This document shows positions 1 to 12,400 of a DNA stretch of 64,000 bases, piece after piece; the stretch's first letter is position 1, and each line of letters starts with the position of its first letter. The DNA is taken from contig OX421964.1 of assembly GCA_949128115.1 (NCBI GenBank), forward strand, positions 31,302,177-31,366,176. The letters are read 5' to 3'. The notes under the pieces are model-generated. The model did not search any database. It worked only from the letters and a program-made list of their open reading frames with translations, and was not told the DNA's origin. This DNA comes from Anaspis maculata (taxonomy: Eukaryota > Arthropoda > Insecta > Coleoptera > Scraptiidae). Made by a program: the position numbers and the translations under genes.

Positions 1-1389
1 AAATCTCGAGCACGAGTGATATTTTGAAGATTATTACATAAAAGAAGTCCGAAGTGACAGCTGTCAGATTTTGTTGTTTATATGAATTTTATTCCGTTGC
101 TATTGACAGTGGGATTTAGAATTGACAGTGGGATTTAGATAAGTGAATATTATCCTTGTAGGTCTAATAATCAAGGGCGTTGTATGTAATAATCAACAGT
201 AATATCACAAGTGCTTAGATTTTCACGATAATTTTGGTCAGGCGATCGCGAGTGCTGATTGTAGCGATAAATGCCCGACTCCGTAGGAGGAGGGCATTTA
301 TCCAGGGACAATCAGCCCGAGGGAAACGCCTGGCCAAAATTATCTGGGAAAATCTCGAGCACGAGTGATATTTTGAAGATTATTACATAAAAGAAGTCCG
401 AAGTGACAGCTGTCAGATTTTGTTGTTTACATGAATTTTATTCCGTTGCTATTGACAGTGGGATTTAGATAAGTGAATATTATCCTTGTAGGTCTAATAA
501 TCAAGGGCGTTGTATGTAATAATCAATAGTAATATCATAAGTGCTTAGATTTTCACGATAATTTTGGTCAGGCGATCGCGAGTGCTGATTGTAGCGATAA
601 ATGCCCGACTCCGTAGGAGGAGGGCATTTATCCAGGGACAATCAGCCCGAGGGAAACGCCTGGCCAAAATTATCTGGGAAAATCTCGAGCACGAGTGATA
701 TTTTGAAGATTATTACATAAAAGAAGTCCGAAGTGACAGCTGTCAGATTTTGTTGTTTACATGAATTTTATTCCGTTGCTATTGACAGTGGGATTTAGAT
801 AAGTGATTATTATCCTTGTAGGTCTAATAATCAAGGGCGTTGTATGTAATAATCGCTACAATCAGCACTCGCGATCGCCTGTCCAAAATTATTGTGAAAA
901 TCTAAGCACTTGTGATATTACTGTTGATTATTACATACAACGCCCTTGATTATTAGACCTACAAGGATAATATTCACTTATCTAAATCCCACTGTCAATA
1001 GCAACGGAATAAAATTGCTGTCACTTCGGACTTCTTTTATGTAATAATCTTCAAAATATCACTCGTGCTCGAGATTTTCCCAGATAATTTTGGCCAGGCG
1101 TTTCCCTCGGGCTGATTGTCCCTGGATAAATGCCCTCCTCCTACGGAGTCGGGCATTTATCGCTACAATCAGCACTCGCGATCGCCTAACCAAAATTATC
1201 GTGAAAATCTAAGCACTTGTGATATTACTGTTGATTATTACATACAACGCCCTTGATTATTAGACCTGCAAGGATAATATTCACTTATCTAAATCCCACT
1301 GTCAATAGCAACGGAATAAAATTCATGTAAACAACAAAATCTGACAGCTGTCACTTCGGACTTCTTTTATGTAATAATCTTCAAAATAT
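1..1389. repeat. Tandem and inverted array of a 330-bp hairpin unit
   Basis: Unit 1 covers 1-349 and is 19 bp longer because a short internal segment is duplicated. Unit 2 covers 350-679. Unit 3 starts at 680 and breaks off near 855, where the array flips to the opposite orientation and runs to about 1389. Each unit is itself an imperfect inverted repeat: its start (aaaatctcgagcacgagtg) resembles the reverse complement of its middle (aaaatctaagcacttgtg). Inside each unit lies a second hairpin with arms ataaatgccc/gggcatttat, nested between ctgattgt/acaatcag and gataattttgg/ccaaaattatc arms. It looks like a MITE that became a small satellite. No protein is encoded. Copies are almost identical, so the amplification is recent. 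Confidence 0.85.
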
Positions 1390-1451
1390 GCCAGAGTTGA
1401 TCTCAATGGAAGACGTTTGTTATGTCACTGCGACGTTTCGCTCATAATTTC

Positions 1452-1570
1452 TGGCTTCCTCAGGCTAAAAAGTGACAAAGCTACTGATATGTAGGTATCA
1501 AGGTAGGTATGTATATTAAAAATTTTCAACAAATTGTTTTGTCCTTACACTTTTAGCCTGGGGAAAGCCA
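1452..1570. repeat. Short inverted repeat (possible MITE)
   Basis: The sequence ggcttcctcaggctaaaaag near 1452-1471 is mirrored by ctttttagcctggggaaagcc-like sequence near 1550-1570. The result is a hairpin of roughly 115 bp just upstream of the GRTP1-like coding exon. It probably lies in the first intron or 5' flank of that gene. Confidence 0.5.
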
Positions 1571-1703
1571 CAATCTGCATCAGGTGGTACTGCAGAATTT
1601 TGTGGTTGTAATTCAATTCAATTTGGAACCCATAGTGTTTTATTTAACCCTGCGCTGCCAGATCCAGTACAGAACCCAATAATTTAAATTCCATTTTTTC
1701 AAG

Positions 1704-2719
1704 TAAAATCGATAAGTATGGCTTTGAAAGATCAGACGACTTCAATTACGAGCTGTACGACGACATCATGTCGGACTACTGGGGAGTCCTAATAAGACGA
1801 GAGTTACGATGGAAAACATTCGGCGAACCCGAAAATGCCACTTACATAAAGAACAATACACTAAAAAGGTTTGTACGAAAGGGAATCCCATCTAGCAGGC
1901 GTTGTGCGGTATGGGTGGCGGTTTCTGGAGCAGCCAGAACAAAAGCGGACAGTCCGTACACGTACGAACAGCTCAAACAAAGGATCACCAACAACGAGAT
2001 AACAGAAACAATACGAATCGACCTACCGAGAACGTTTCCAGATAACGTTCACCTCATGCCACATCAACAGCTAGTCAAGAACTTGTTCAACGTCCTTGCG
2101 ACTTTCGCACATCAAAACGCGGCCGTCGGGTACTGCCAGGGCATGAATTATTTCGCGGGGCTGCTTCTGCTCGCCACCGGCGACGAAGAGGCCACATTCT
2201 GGCTGCTGAAAGTTCTGGTGGAACAAATCCTTCCGCCTTACTACATCAAAAGCATGGCAGGGCTCTTGACCGAACTGGACGTGTTAAGCGAGCTCGTGCA
2301 GAAAGCCGAACCGGATCTGCACAGGCACATCCAGAACATAGGAATGCCTTGGGCCATGTGCTCTACGAAATGGTTCATTTGCCTTTATTCCGAAGTCCTA
2401 CCTGTGGAAACCGTACTGAGGATATGGGACTGCCTGTTTTACGAAGGTTCCAAAATTTTATTTCGCGTAGCTTTAACGCTTATCCGTCTGCACAAAGCAC
2501 AAATAATGCAAACGTCAGAATTAGGAGAACTGATCAACTGCTTCAAAGACATGAGAAATAGCAAACAGGTTATCGATTGCCATCACTTCATGGCTGTGAG
2601 TTTGGTGATGTTTCAGTGATTTAAATTTAATTGTTGGAATTTTGCAGGATATTTTCAAACTGCCTGGAAGCTTTCCTAGTTCCAAAATAGAAAACTTGAG
2701 GAAGAAATATAAAAAGTGA
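1704..2719 (+). CDS. GRTP1: GRTP1-like TBC-domain RabGAP (5' end incomplete)
   Basis: Two exons, 1704-2595 and 2648-2719, are joined by a 52-bp GT-AG intron. They give about 320 residues with a continuous frame. The N-terminal stretch reads IDKYGFERSDDF, the signature start of growth-hormone-regulated TBC protein 1. It lies upstream of the first in-frame ATG (1768), so translation must begin in an earlier exon that I could not locate. The exon appears to start after a tttttcaag acceptor. The TBC domain fills most of the protein and has both catalytic fingers: the Arg finger (IRIDLPRTFP) and the Gln finger (GYCQGMN). Family members accelerate GTP hydrolysis by Rab GTPases in membrane traffic. 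The tail (DIFKLPGSFP) comes from the last exon. The gene converges on the DNAJC19 homologue, with only 112 bp between stop codons. Confidence 0.88.
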
Positions 2720-2831
2720 TCTTACCCACTCAGGGCAGCCAGTATGTCTAGTCTTGGTCTATTCACATTATTGTATTATAAGACTATTTGTACAATTTGA
2801 TATAATTACTTTGAAAAAAACTACAAATGTG

Positions 2832-3317
2832 TTATCTTGAGTGCTTTTCTAAGTAATCCTTAGCCTCATTGATTTTTGATGCGATGTATGGCGAGCCTCC
2901 ACGGTCCGGATGGTTGACAGCCATGACTCGTTTGAAGGCATCCTTCACCTTGTTTTTAGGCGAAGTCGGTGTTACGCCTGCACAATCGTATAATAATTGA
3001 AAATTCTCGAAAAAACAGCAATATAGGTTATGTAATACAAACCCAAAATCAATGCAGCTTCGCGTCTGTTCATTTTCGCATCAAAACCCCCTTTGTAATA
3101 CTTGGAGTTGGCCATTGACTCTGCATCGAATTTCGGAAGGTTTTTCATCGCTTCGTTTACAGTTTTCGCAACATTGGGAAGTTGTTTCATCGCATACCTT
3201 CCAACGAAACCTACCGCTGCCAAACCGAGACCGCCCAGTATAATTCCACTAGTCTGAAATTACACCAAAATCGTCGTTACACTTCTAATATTGTTCATCA
3301 ATACAAATACGTACCAT
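2832..3317 (-). CDS. DNAJC19: DNAJC19 / TIM14 (PAM18), mitochondrial import J-protein
   Basis: Three exons, 3315-3317 (the ATG alone), 3043-3253 and 2832-2977, give 119 residues with consistent phases and GT-AG introns. The N-terminus is a hydrophobic membrane segment ([21 protein letters not shown]). Next comes the family linker [20 protein letters not shown], then the J domain with the catalytic HPD motif ([14 protein letters not shown]) near the C-terminus. Known family role: inner-membrane co-chaperone that stimulates mitochondrial Hsp70 in the TIM23 import motor. Length and domain order match other animal DNAJC19 proteins. A downstream in-frame ATG in exon 2 (MAAVGF) would cut the membrane segment, so the one-codon first exon is preferred. 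The XRCC3 stop codon lies 160 bp upstream on the same strand, leaving little room for a promoter. Confidence 0.92.
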
Positions 3318-3476
3318 TTTTTAATGTTTTGTGCGTAGTTCTAAAGTTGTTTTGAAAATTAGTAATTCGTTTTATTGCCACAGAAGTTTCCAGATTTTGA
3401 CATTTGTTGACAGTTCAAATCCCTAGATCTCAGTTACACCAACATTGCAGTTTAAAAAAAATAGCCCGCCAAAAAT

Positions 3477-6400
3477 TCACTCCAGGCCTTTCCTAGTAAT
3501 TTGAAATTCGCATTTTTTGCATGGTAAATCTGGCGCAAATACTACTTGAAACTGGCGAAGATGATTCTCGGCATATCTTGTAATGTTGAATCGAGTTGTC
3601 ACAAGTGTACTCCAAGCCAGTCCCAAACAAGGCTCTGTGTTTCCAGTCTCCAAATTATCAGTCATCTGTTGGGAAAAACCGTTTAGAACTTGCAATGTGC
3701 CGTTGAATTAAAAACATGAAAATGTATGGAATGTGAAAACGGAACTACCTGATTTGTACATACAATAGCTACGTCTGGTAGTCGGATTAACTTTGCGACG
3801 AGTTGTATAAAATCTTGGCTACGGCTGGCGTAATTTACTCCAGAATTCTCACTTCTGAATAATCCTGCTATAGAATCTATCACTATCAGTCCTATTTGCC
3901 TGGAGCTCATCAATGTGGGCACATCCTTTGATAAGCATTCTTTAAGCTTGTCCTGCAAAAATGATAATTAAATTATTCATATAGGTATTTTGTAAAAATA
4001 AGTAGACAACCAAGAATACAAAATTACAAGAAAATAAAATAATGCAAAAATCTAAGAAACAAACATTTTTACAAGAAAAGCTCAGGAGCGGCCATCTCCA
4101 AACTAGTAAATATATTGCAAGGTCGAAAATAATCGGCCTATAAGTCAACAAACGCGCATTTCTCAGCAGGAGATTCCACCAACTAATAAGGATGAAGACT
4201 TTCTGAAATTTTCTCTGACTGAGTAAGGCCTGCAAATTTACTTTATTTAAAAGACTATAATTAATTATTATTCTCGTTCAATAATTCATTTTATATCGGA
4301 CTAAATTTCAAAATCGTGGCGAGGTGAAAATGCGTTCGGTTTGAGAAATTGGATAGAAACGTATCGGAATCTCAATTTTGAATAGGTGTTTACATGTATT
4401 TGATACCAAAAATTGTTAGGTACCTCTTGAAAGCGCAAAAACACAATTATTATACTTTTTATACTCTTAAGATAAGTACCTACTGCCGGTTCAACCAGCA
4501 AAAATTACTGAAAACTGGCTAATTCGATACTAATTGGCTTTCTTTCTGTTGGAAAAATTATCCTGACTAATATAAAGAGTGATTTTTTGAAAAGACCCAC
4601 CACCAATTTCTCACTGCACATTAAAAAAAAAAAGCTGACACAGGTCGATTTCCTTTTCGAGGGGGACATATACCGGGTGATCATTTAAAAACTATCCACC
4701 AGCAATGACTCTCGATTCCTACTGAAAATTTCTTCGAGCAAAAACAGGTCGATTTTTATATCGAGGGGAACACCTTAAACATACATTGGCAAATTTATGT
4801 CTTCAGCTCCCTCGCCCCCACTCACCCCAACTCTGAAATTTCAAATTGCACCACCTACCTTGCGATATATCAAATTGAAGAGAATTAAATTCTCTTTTTG
4901 AAAAAATATTTTTAAAACTCTCAACCCTACCCCCTTCTCCCTAAAAATTTTCTAATGTCCAATTTTATAATTCGAACCCTTCAATTCTCTTTAATTCAGT
5001 CAGCGTCATCCTTGATAGCATCGAAGAAGAGAGTTTTTGGTGGAAAAAGTGCTACCCAAATTCACCCCTTTGCTCTCCCCCACCTCAACTTCAAAATTGA
5101 CCAGAACATCACCTACTTTGTGATACATCAAATTAAAGGGAATTGAATTTTCTTTCTGACAACAATATTTTTCAAATTTTCAACCTCTCCCCCATTGAAT
5201 TGGACATTTGGAGTATCAAGAAGGAAAGCGGGGGTTTTAAAAAAATTGAAAAAATGTTGTCCAGGAAGCGAATTCAATTTTGTTCAATTTGATATATGAC
5301 AAAGTAGATATTATTATTTTAGATTTTTAAGGTGAGGTAGGGAGTGCGAAGGGGTGAATTTGGGTAGCACTTTTTCCACAGAAAATTTTTAGCGCATTTT
5401 CGTAGGAAATACGCTATTAGCCGCGCTTTGATGTCCGTCCGTCTGTCTGTCTGTCCGTCTTGTAGTTGAACTCCTAAACGAAAAATCGTAGCGGCATCGG
5501 GTTTTTTTGTAAATTAATGCTGATTGTCTGCGGATGGGAACAGGCATATTTGGTCAGACCGCACGATTGCAAGGAAAAAAATTAAAATATTTAAAAAGTC
5601 GGTATTCAACGCTACGGTGTGAACTTCTGCATCGAGAAATCTTACGAACCGTTCTAGATACATGCATACATGCAGCGAACGAAATATGCGGAAATTGATG
5701 GATACATTTTTAGTGAAAGAATCATTTTGATTCCTTTATTGCAATAGGAGATATAATTTTTTTAAGAAAAGGTTTCGTCCTGCGATTCCACATTTGTCGG
5801 TTTTTAACGTTACAGTGTAAACTTCTACATCGAGGAATCTTGCAAACTGTTCTAGATACATGCATACATCCAGCAAACGAAATATGCAGAAAGAAATGAA
5901 GAAATTTTTCGTGAAAAAAATCAACCTGATTGATTCATTCTCAAGGAAGATATCTCTATTTTTATGAGGAATCTATACTTATGCACTTATATCCGGATGC
6001 GATTTTCAAGTCACAGCTGTTTCAAGCACAGTGGTTCAGATTCGAAAAAAGCTGGCCAAAAGTCGTTTTTTGTTTATTTTTTTTTAATAATGAAAACGAT
6101 AGTATTTGGTCTAGAATATGATCCAGCTTTTGAAACGGTTTAAAATTCACGGAATGGAGTAGGCGGAGAAAAAGGAGCGTTGCCAGGGGGAAATTTGTTA
6201 TTTTTTTTTTTTTGGGAGAGTGACGTTTCCTGAGTTCGAACGAGAATCATCATCGAAAAATGCTCGAGTAGAAGCGCCCAGAGGCGTGTCGTGATGCCGC
6301 TCCGGCCAGTCCTCGTCGTCTCCGTCTAAGATGTCTACCATCGTCGAGACCATCGTCACCTCCGGCGTCGAGCCAACAGTCCGTTTCCGGCCCGTTCGAC

Positions 6401-9400
6401 TGCTCCGCCGCCGAATCCATCATCGTCTCCGATAGCCAGCTCATCCTCCGTTCCTGTTTCCTCCGTTCCTGTTATCGTTGTCGCTCCTTCACCACGTTTC
6501 CTGAGACCCGTCTTCGTCAGTGGTATCCGTTTGATAGCAGTTTTGCCGTCATCTGACGTCTGCTGTCAGTCTGTCACCACTGGCTGTCACTGCTGCCGCT
6601 TCGCTTCTGGAGCAGTGTTCCAGCGACTCTGCAGTCTGCACTGCGTACCTGTCTCGCTCCGTCATCTGTAAGCCCTACGCCTAGGCCGTACGACATCGCC
6701 CCTGTGCCCGACAAGAAATGCGTCGTGATTTCGTACGCCCTCAGACCGCAGACGTACGCCGCGTCACTGTGCCGGCCTGGAGTCAATCGGCCTTTGTTTG
6801 GCCTCGTCCTCCACGGCACGACGACCTAAGCTAAGTGACATTTTATAAAATGTACGGTACATGCATGCTACCATCGGTCTGGTTAAATTGGTTATTGGGT
6901 TTTTATGGTTATTATTTGTTGTTATTTGGCAATTCACTTTTCGGCAATATATTCTAAATTTAGGTGGGGTATAAATTTGGGGAAATGTGTTTTTGTTTCT
7001 GATCCCTGTACCGTGTTCTAGGTGAGGCTGATTTGCTGGAGGATTGCCCGGCTGTGGATCCAGTGTGCCGTTAGGGCTCTCGCATGGCTCTGTCCTTCCA
7101 GCTTCTTCTACACTGGTGGCGTCCAAACTTCCATCCTTTTGCTGGCTGAAGGCTGAGCCGAGACCCCTAGCCGTGGCAGTCTTCCAGTAAGATCAATGTC
7201 TTCGCCGACGAACTAGGAGGGATCAAGAAATGCGAGCTTCACTCGAGTGGATGAGTATTTATTGTTATTTCTTTTATTTATTTTATTGGCTTTTATTTCT
7301 GCTAGAAACGGTTACAGTTTGCGGTGTATAATTAATTTTGTTGTAACCTTTTTGTTGTTAATATACATTGTAAACTGCATGTTTCCTGATTTTCCTTCCT
7401 CTGACCCTGTGCGCAAGCATTAAATTCCGTAACCCGAACCCATGAGCTAGCCTTCGGAAATTACCATCTTGAAAGGGGTATATGCCCTAGGAGCTAGCCT
7501 CCTAGCCCCGGAGTCATGAGCGGCTCAAACTGGTCACTCAGACCAGACGGTATTGTTTTTTTTTTTTTTTATTATATTTAGAAAGGTTGTAGTTGTCACT
7601 GTTATTTGGTGTTCACTGTTTTTTGCTCCTGCGGGCAGCAGGAAGTTTTTTTTTTCTCGTTTTGTCGTGTCACTTTTGCTGTCGCGGTCAATGATGTCTG
7701 ATTTTGAGGTAAATCGGCTGCTGAGTGATGAACTGGCATGGGAGTTGCGGGCCAGAGGTTGCGCGGTTGGAGCTACGTCAGACGTGCGCCGTACGCAGCT
7801 GAGGAATGCCCTGCGGAACAAGATGCTTTCTTTGGGAGTGGTAGAGCCCTCGAATGGGCCTTGGTCATCGCCGGTTTGTTTAGTTCCGAAAAAAGATGGT
7901 TCGCAACGGTTTTGCGTAGATTACCGCCGCCTCAATGCAGTCACTGTTAAGGATGCATATCCTCTGCCCAACATAGATGCAATTTTGGATAACTTGGGCA
8001 ATACTCGATATCTTTCGACTCTTGACATTAAAAGTGCATATTGGCAAGTACCGCTGACATCCGCCGCGCGACCTCTAACTGCCTTCACTGTGCCATCGAG
8101 AGGACTATTTCAATTCCGCCGTATGCCGTTTGGTCTAACCAACGCCCCAGCCACGTGGCAGCGACTTATCGACACCGTTTTGGGTGAAGATTTGAAACCA
8201 AACGTGTGGGTTTATTTGGACGATATCGTCGTGACAGCTCCAGATTTTCAAGCTCATCTAAAATTGTTGAATCAGGTGTTGAGTCGGTTGCGTAATGCTG
8301 GACTAGTGGTGTCAACCGAAAAATGCAAGTTCTGTCGGCCCGAACTGAAGTATCTGGGATACGTAATAGATGGGCAAGGGTTACGAACCGACCCTGACAA
8401 GGTTCAGGCCATTGTAAATATTCCACCGCCTACCTCTGTCAAAGAAGTTCGAAGTTTTCTGGGTATGGCGTCGTGGTACCGTCGCTTCGTCAAAGATTTT
8501 TCTAGTGTGGCCGCGCCACTGACCGAGTTAACCAAGAAGGGTCAGCCGTTTGCGTGGACATCTGTGTGCAATGCCGCTTTCAGACAGTTAAAAGAGTGCT
8601 TAATCTCTCCGCCGGTGTTGTCACGGCCCGATTTTATGCTGCCGTTTACTCTACAAGTAGACGCGTCTGGTTACGGATTAGGTGGTGTGCTCACACAGAA
8701 TTTCTCCGACGGTGAAAGAGTTGTTTGTTATATATCACGTGCACTTTCGGCCACAGAGCGAAAATATTCGGCCACCGAACGCGAATGCCTCTCGGTCATC
8801 TGGGCTGTTGAAAAGTTAAGGTACTACCTGGAAGGGCGTAGATTCACAGTTATCACGGACCATCACAGTCTGTTGTGGTTGCATCGGTTAAAAGATCCCC
8901 AAGGTCGGTTAGCTCGTTGGGCATTGAGACTGCTGCCATACGATTTCGAAATCATTCACCGAAAAGGTCGGGAACATGTTGTTCCAGACTGTCTGTCTCG
9001 AATGGTGCCTGTCAACGAGCTAGTCTGTGCCTTGGAGGAAGACATTGTTATCACTTATAATGGACCCGATACCTGGTATCGGAAAATGATTGAGAACGTC
9101 TCGCATTCGCCTGAGCAATACCCGTTGTTCCGTGTTCATGGGGGCAAGTTGTTTAAGAAGTTGAGTGAGCCTGATTGGGGTTGTTGTGAAAGCAATTGGA
9201 AGTTGATACCTCCAAAAGAGGATCGGTCTCAAATTCTGTTTGACTGTCACAACCTGCCTACTTCTGGTCACATGGGTATAGCTAGGACGAAAGCGAGAGT
9301 GTTTGAGCAGTACTGGTGGCCGAAATACCACATTGACGTTAAACGTCACGTAACCAGTTGCGAAGTTTGTGCTGCCGTCAAACCCACCAATCGTCGACCC

Positions 9401-12400
9401 ATGGGTCTCATGTCCATTGCTGATCCACCGACCCGTCCTTGGCAAAAGATCGCCGTAGATTTCTTTGGTCCATTGCCCCGTTCGTTAAAGGGGAATACTC
9501 AGATTTTGGTGATAACTGATATGTTTTCAAAATTTAGTCGTTTATTGCCAGTGCGCAGTGCGACAGCCAAAGTGGCTTGCAAATTGTTAGAGGAACAAAT
9601 TTTCCTGTTATTCGGCGTGCCTGAAGTGGTACAAATGGATAATGGAGTGCAATTTAAGAGTAAGGATATGGACCGATTGCTAACCAAATATGGCGTTACG
9701 GCACGCTATAACCCTTTTTACCATCCGCAATCAAATCCGGCAGAGCGTGTCAATCGAAACATGAAAACCGTTCTGAGAGCTGTGTTGCTTGACCGAAGTG
9801 ATCCGAATCATAGGTTTTGGGATCAGGACTTGGCGCAGATAGCATGTGCGTTGTGCACTGCCAAGCATGAGGTCACCGGTCATTCCCCGTATTTCATAAA
9901 TTTCGGTCGAGACATGCTTCTGCACGGATCGCGCTACCGAAATGTCAATCTTGATGGTCTACAGGTGACTGACGATGAGCGAGCGGACAGGTTGGCAGAG
10001 TTGTGTAGGAAAGTACAAGCGAAGCTACGCGCCGCGGCCCAAGTAAGCAAACGTCATTACGACATGAGACGTCGTCCAGATACGTTTGAAGTAGGGCAGC
10101 TGGTGCTGAAAAAGAATTTTGCCTTGTCGGATGCTTCCAAATATTTTACAGCTAAACTAGCTCCCAAGTTTATCGGACCTTTTCGTATCAAGAAAAAGTT
10201 AAATCCGTGGACCTTCGAAGTCGAAGAGTTGAGCGGAAAATCCATAGGTGTTTGGAACGTAAAAGATCTGAAAGCTTCGGCTGTAGAAGGTACGGAAGAT
10301 GCTGAGTAGGCTCATCATTTTAATTTTCTTTCTTTTCATCTCTTTCATTCTTGCATTTTATATTGGTGTCGGTTTACTACGTAAACCTCCATTTTTAGGG
10401 GAGGGGTGATGAAACGGTTTAAAATTCACGGAATGGAGTAGGCGGAGAAAAAGGAGCGTTGCCAGGGGGAAATTTGTTATTTTTTTTTTTGGGAGAGTGA
10501 CGTTTCCTGAGTTCGAACGAGAATCATCATCGAAAAATGCTCGAGTAGAAGCGCCCAGAGGCGTGTCGTGATGCCGCTCCGGCCAGTCCTCGTCGTCTCC
10601 GTCTAAGATGTCTACCATCGTCGAGACCATCGTCACCTCCGGCGTCGAGCCAACAGTCCGTTTCCGGCCCGTTCGACTGCTCCGCCGCCGAATCCATCAT
10701 CGTCTCCGATAGCCAGCTCATCCTCCGTTCCTGTTTCCTCCGTTCCTGTTATCGTTGTCGCTCCTTCACCACGTTTCCTGAGACCCGTCTTCGTCAGTGG
10801 TATCCGTTTGATAGCAGTTTTGCCGTCATCTGACGTCTGCTGTCAGTTTGTCACCACTGGCTGTCACTGCTGCCGCTTCGCTTCTGGAGCAGTGTTCCAG
10901 CGACTCTGCAGTCTGCACTGCGTACCTGTCTCGCTCCGTCATCTGTAAGCCCTACGCCTAGGCCGTACGACATCGCCCCTGTGCCCGACAAGAAATGCGT
11001 CGTGATTTCGTACGCCCTCAGACCGCAGACGTACGCCGCGTCACTGTGCCGGCCTGGAGTCAATCGGCCTTTGTTTGGCCTCGTCCTCCACGGCACGACG
11101 ACCTAAGCTAAGTGACATTTTATAAAATGTACGGTACATGCATGCTACCATCGGTCTGGTTAAATTGGTTATTGGGTTTTTATGGTTATTATTTGTTGTT
11201 ATTTGGCAATTCACTTTTCGGCAATATATTCTAAATTTAGGTGGGGTATAAATTTGGGGAAATGTGTTTTTGTTTCTGATCCCTGTACCGTGTTCTAGGT
11301 GAGGCTGATTTGCTGGAGGATTGCCCGGCTGTGGATCCAGTGTGCCGTTAGGGCTCTCGCATGGCTCTGTCCTTCCAGCTTCTTCTACACTGGTGGCGTC
11401 CAAACTTCCATCCTTTTGCTGGCTGAAGGCTGAGCCGAGACCCCTAGCCGTGGCAGTCTTCCAGTAAGATCAATGTCTTCGCCGACGAACTAGGAGGGAT
11501 CAAGAAATGCGAGCTTCACTCGAGTGGATGAGTATTTATTGTTATTTCTTTTATTTATTTTATTGGCTTTTATTTCTGCTAGAAACGGTTACAGTTTGCG
11601 GTGTATAATTAATTTTGTTGTAACCTTTTTGTTGTTAATATACATTGTAAACTGCATGTTTCCTGATTTTCCTTCCTCTGACCCTGTGCGCAAGCATTAA
11701 ATTCCGTAACCCGAACCCATGAGCTAGCCTTCGGAAATTACCATCTTGAAAGGGGTATATGCCCTAGGAGCTAGCCTCCTAGCCCCGGAGTCATGAGCGG
11801 CTCAAACTGGTCACTCAGACCAGACGGTATTACTTTATTTCAACTTATGATTGGATCATAAAAAATAGTAGCTCTGGAGGTAATCAACCCTCAAACTCCC
11901 CCCTGCTCCTTCCGTAAAAATTGACAATTTTATTCATCAACTTTTGGAATGGCCTAAAATTTTTCACAACAGATATTTTCGTGGACTCTTTGATTTAAAT
12001 AGGGCCGTATATATTAGGGTTTCTTGTGTGAACAAGGGAGTTTTCTTCATAACATGCAAATACAATATTCGCATGGGTGAACATAGACTGACAAAACACA
12101 AAATATATTGCGAAACATGTGGCATTTTATACAAGTGCTTCACTCTGCTACACGTAGGTGTTATTAATTGATGAAAGTTTAAGATCTGGACAATGACACC
12201 GTGAAGAATTTTCTTGCCCATATTTGCCCCTTTGTCAGATAGAAGCTACTGAAAAATGGTCAACCTGATGAGTGTATTTTATTCTCCCGCAAAATAGAAC
12301 TGCTATAAACGAAAATAAAATTGAAATAGGCTTATAAAATTGAACTTATTACATAGGAGAAAATGTTGAAATTTATTGAAAAGCTATCTAGGAAAATATA

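Larger units (their letters stand above)
6131..11831 (+). mobile_element. Young Ty3/Gypsy-type LTR retrotransposon lacking gag and protease
   Basis: Two direct repeats of about 1.42 kb (6131-7554 and 10410-11831) flank a 2.85-kb interior with one long pol ORF. Reading the LTRs side by side I found one substitution (near 6571, equivalent to 10848) and a two-base difference in a T run, so insertion was recent. A possible 4-bp target duplication is CTTT (6127-6130, and just after the right LTR). A polypurine tract precedes the right LTR. No convincing tRNA primer-binding site follows the left LTR; a long T run sits there instead. It lies in XRCC3 intron 4, opposite in orientation to the gene. 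Confidence 0.92.

Noticed and set aside
240..345. Possible hammerhead-type ribozyme in the terminal array
   Set aside because: The hairpin contains ctgattg rather than the conserved ctgatga core, and the GAAA partner is not placed correctly.
1..1389. CRISPR-like array
   Set aside because: The repeat unit is 330 bp without short unique spacers, and the surroundings are a eukaryotic genome.
6764..7126. 120-codon minus-strand ORF in the LTR of element 1, repeated at 11041-11403
   Set aside because: Identical because the LTRs are identical; no domain, odd composition, and opposite to the element's transcription.
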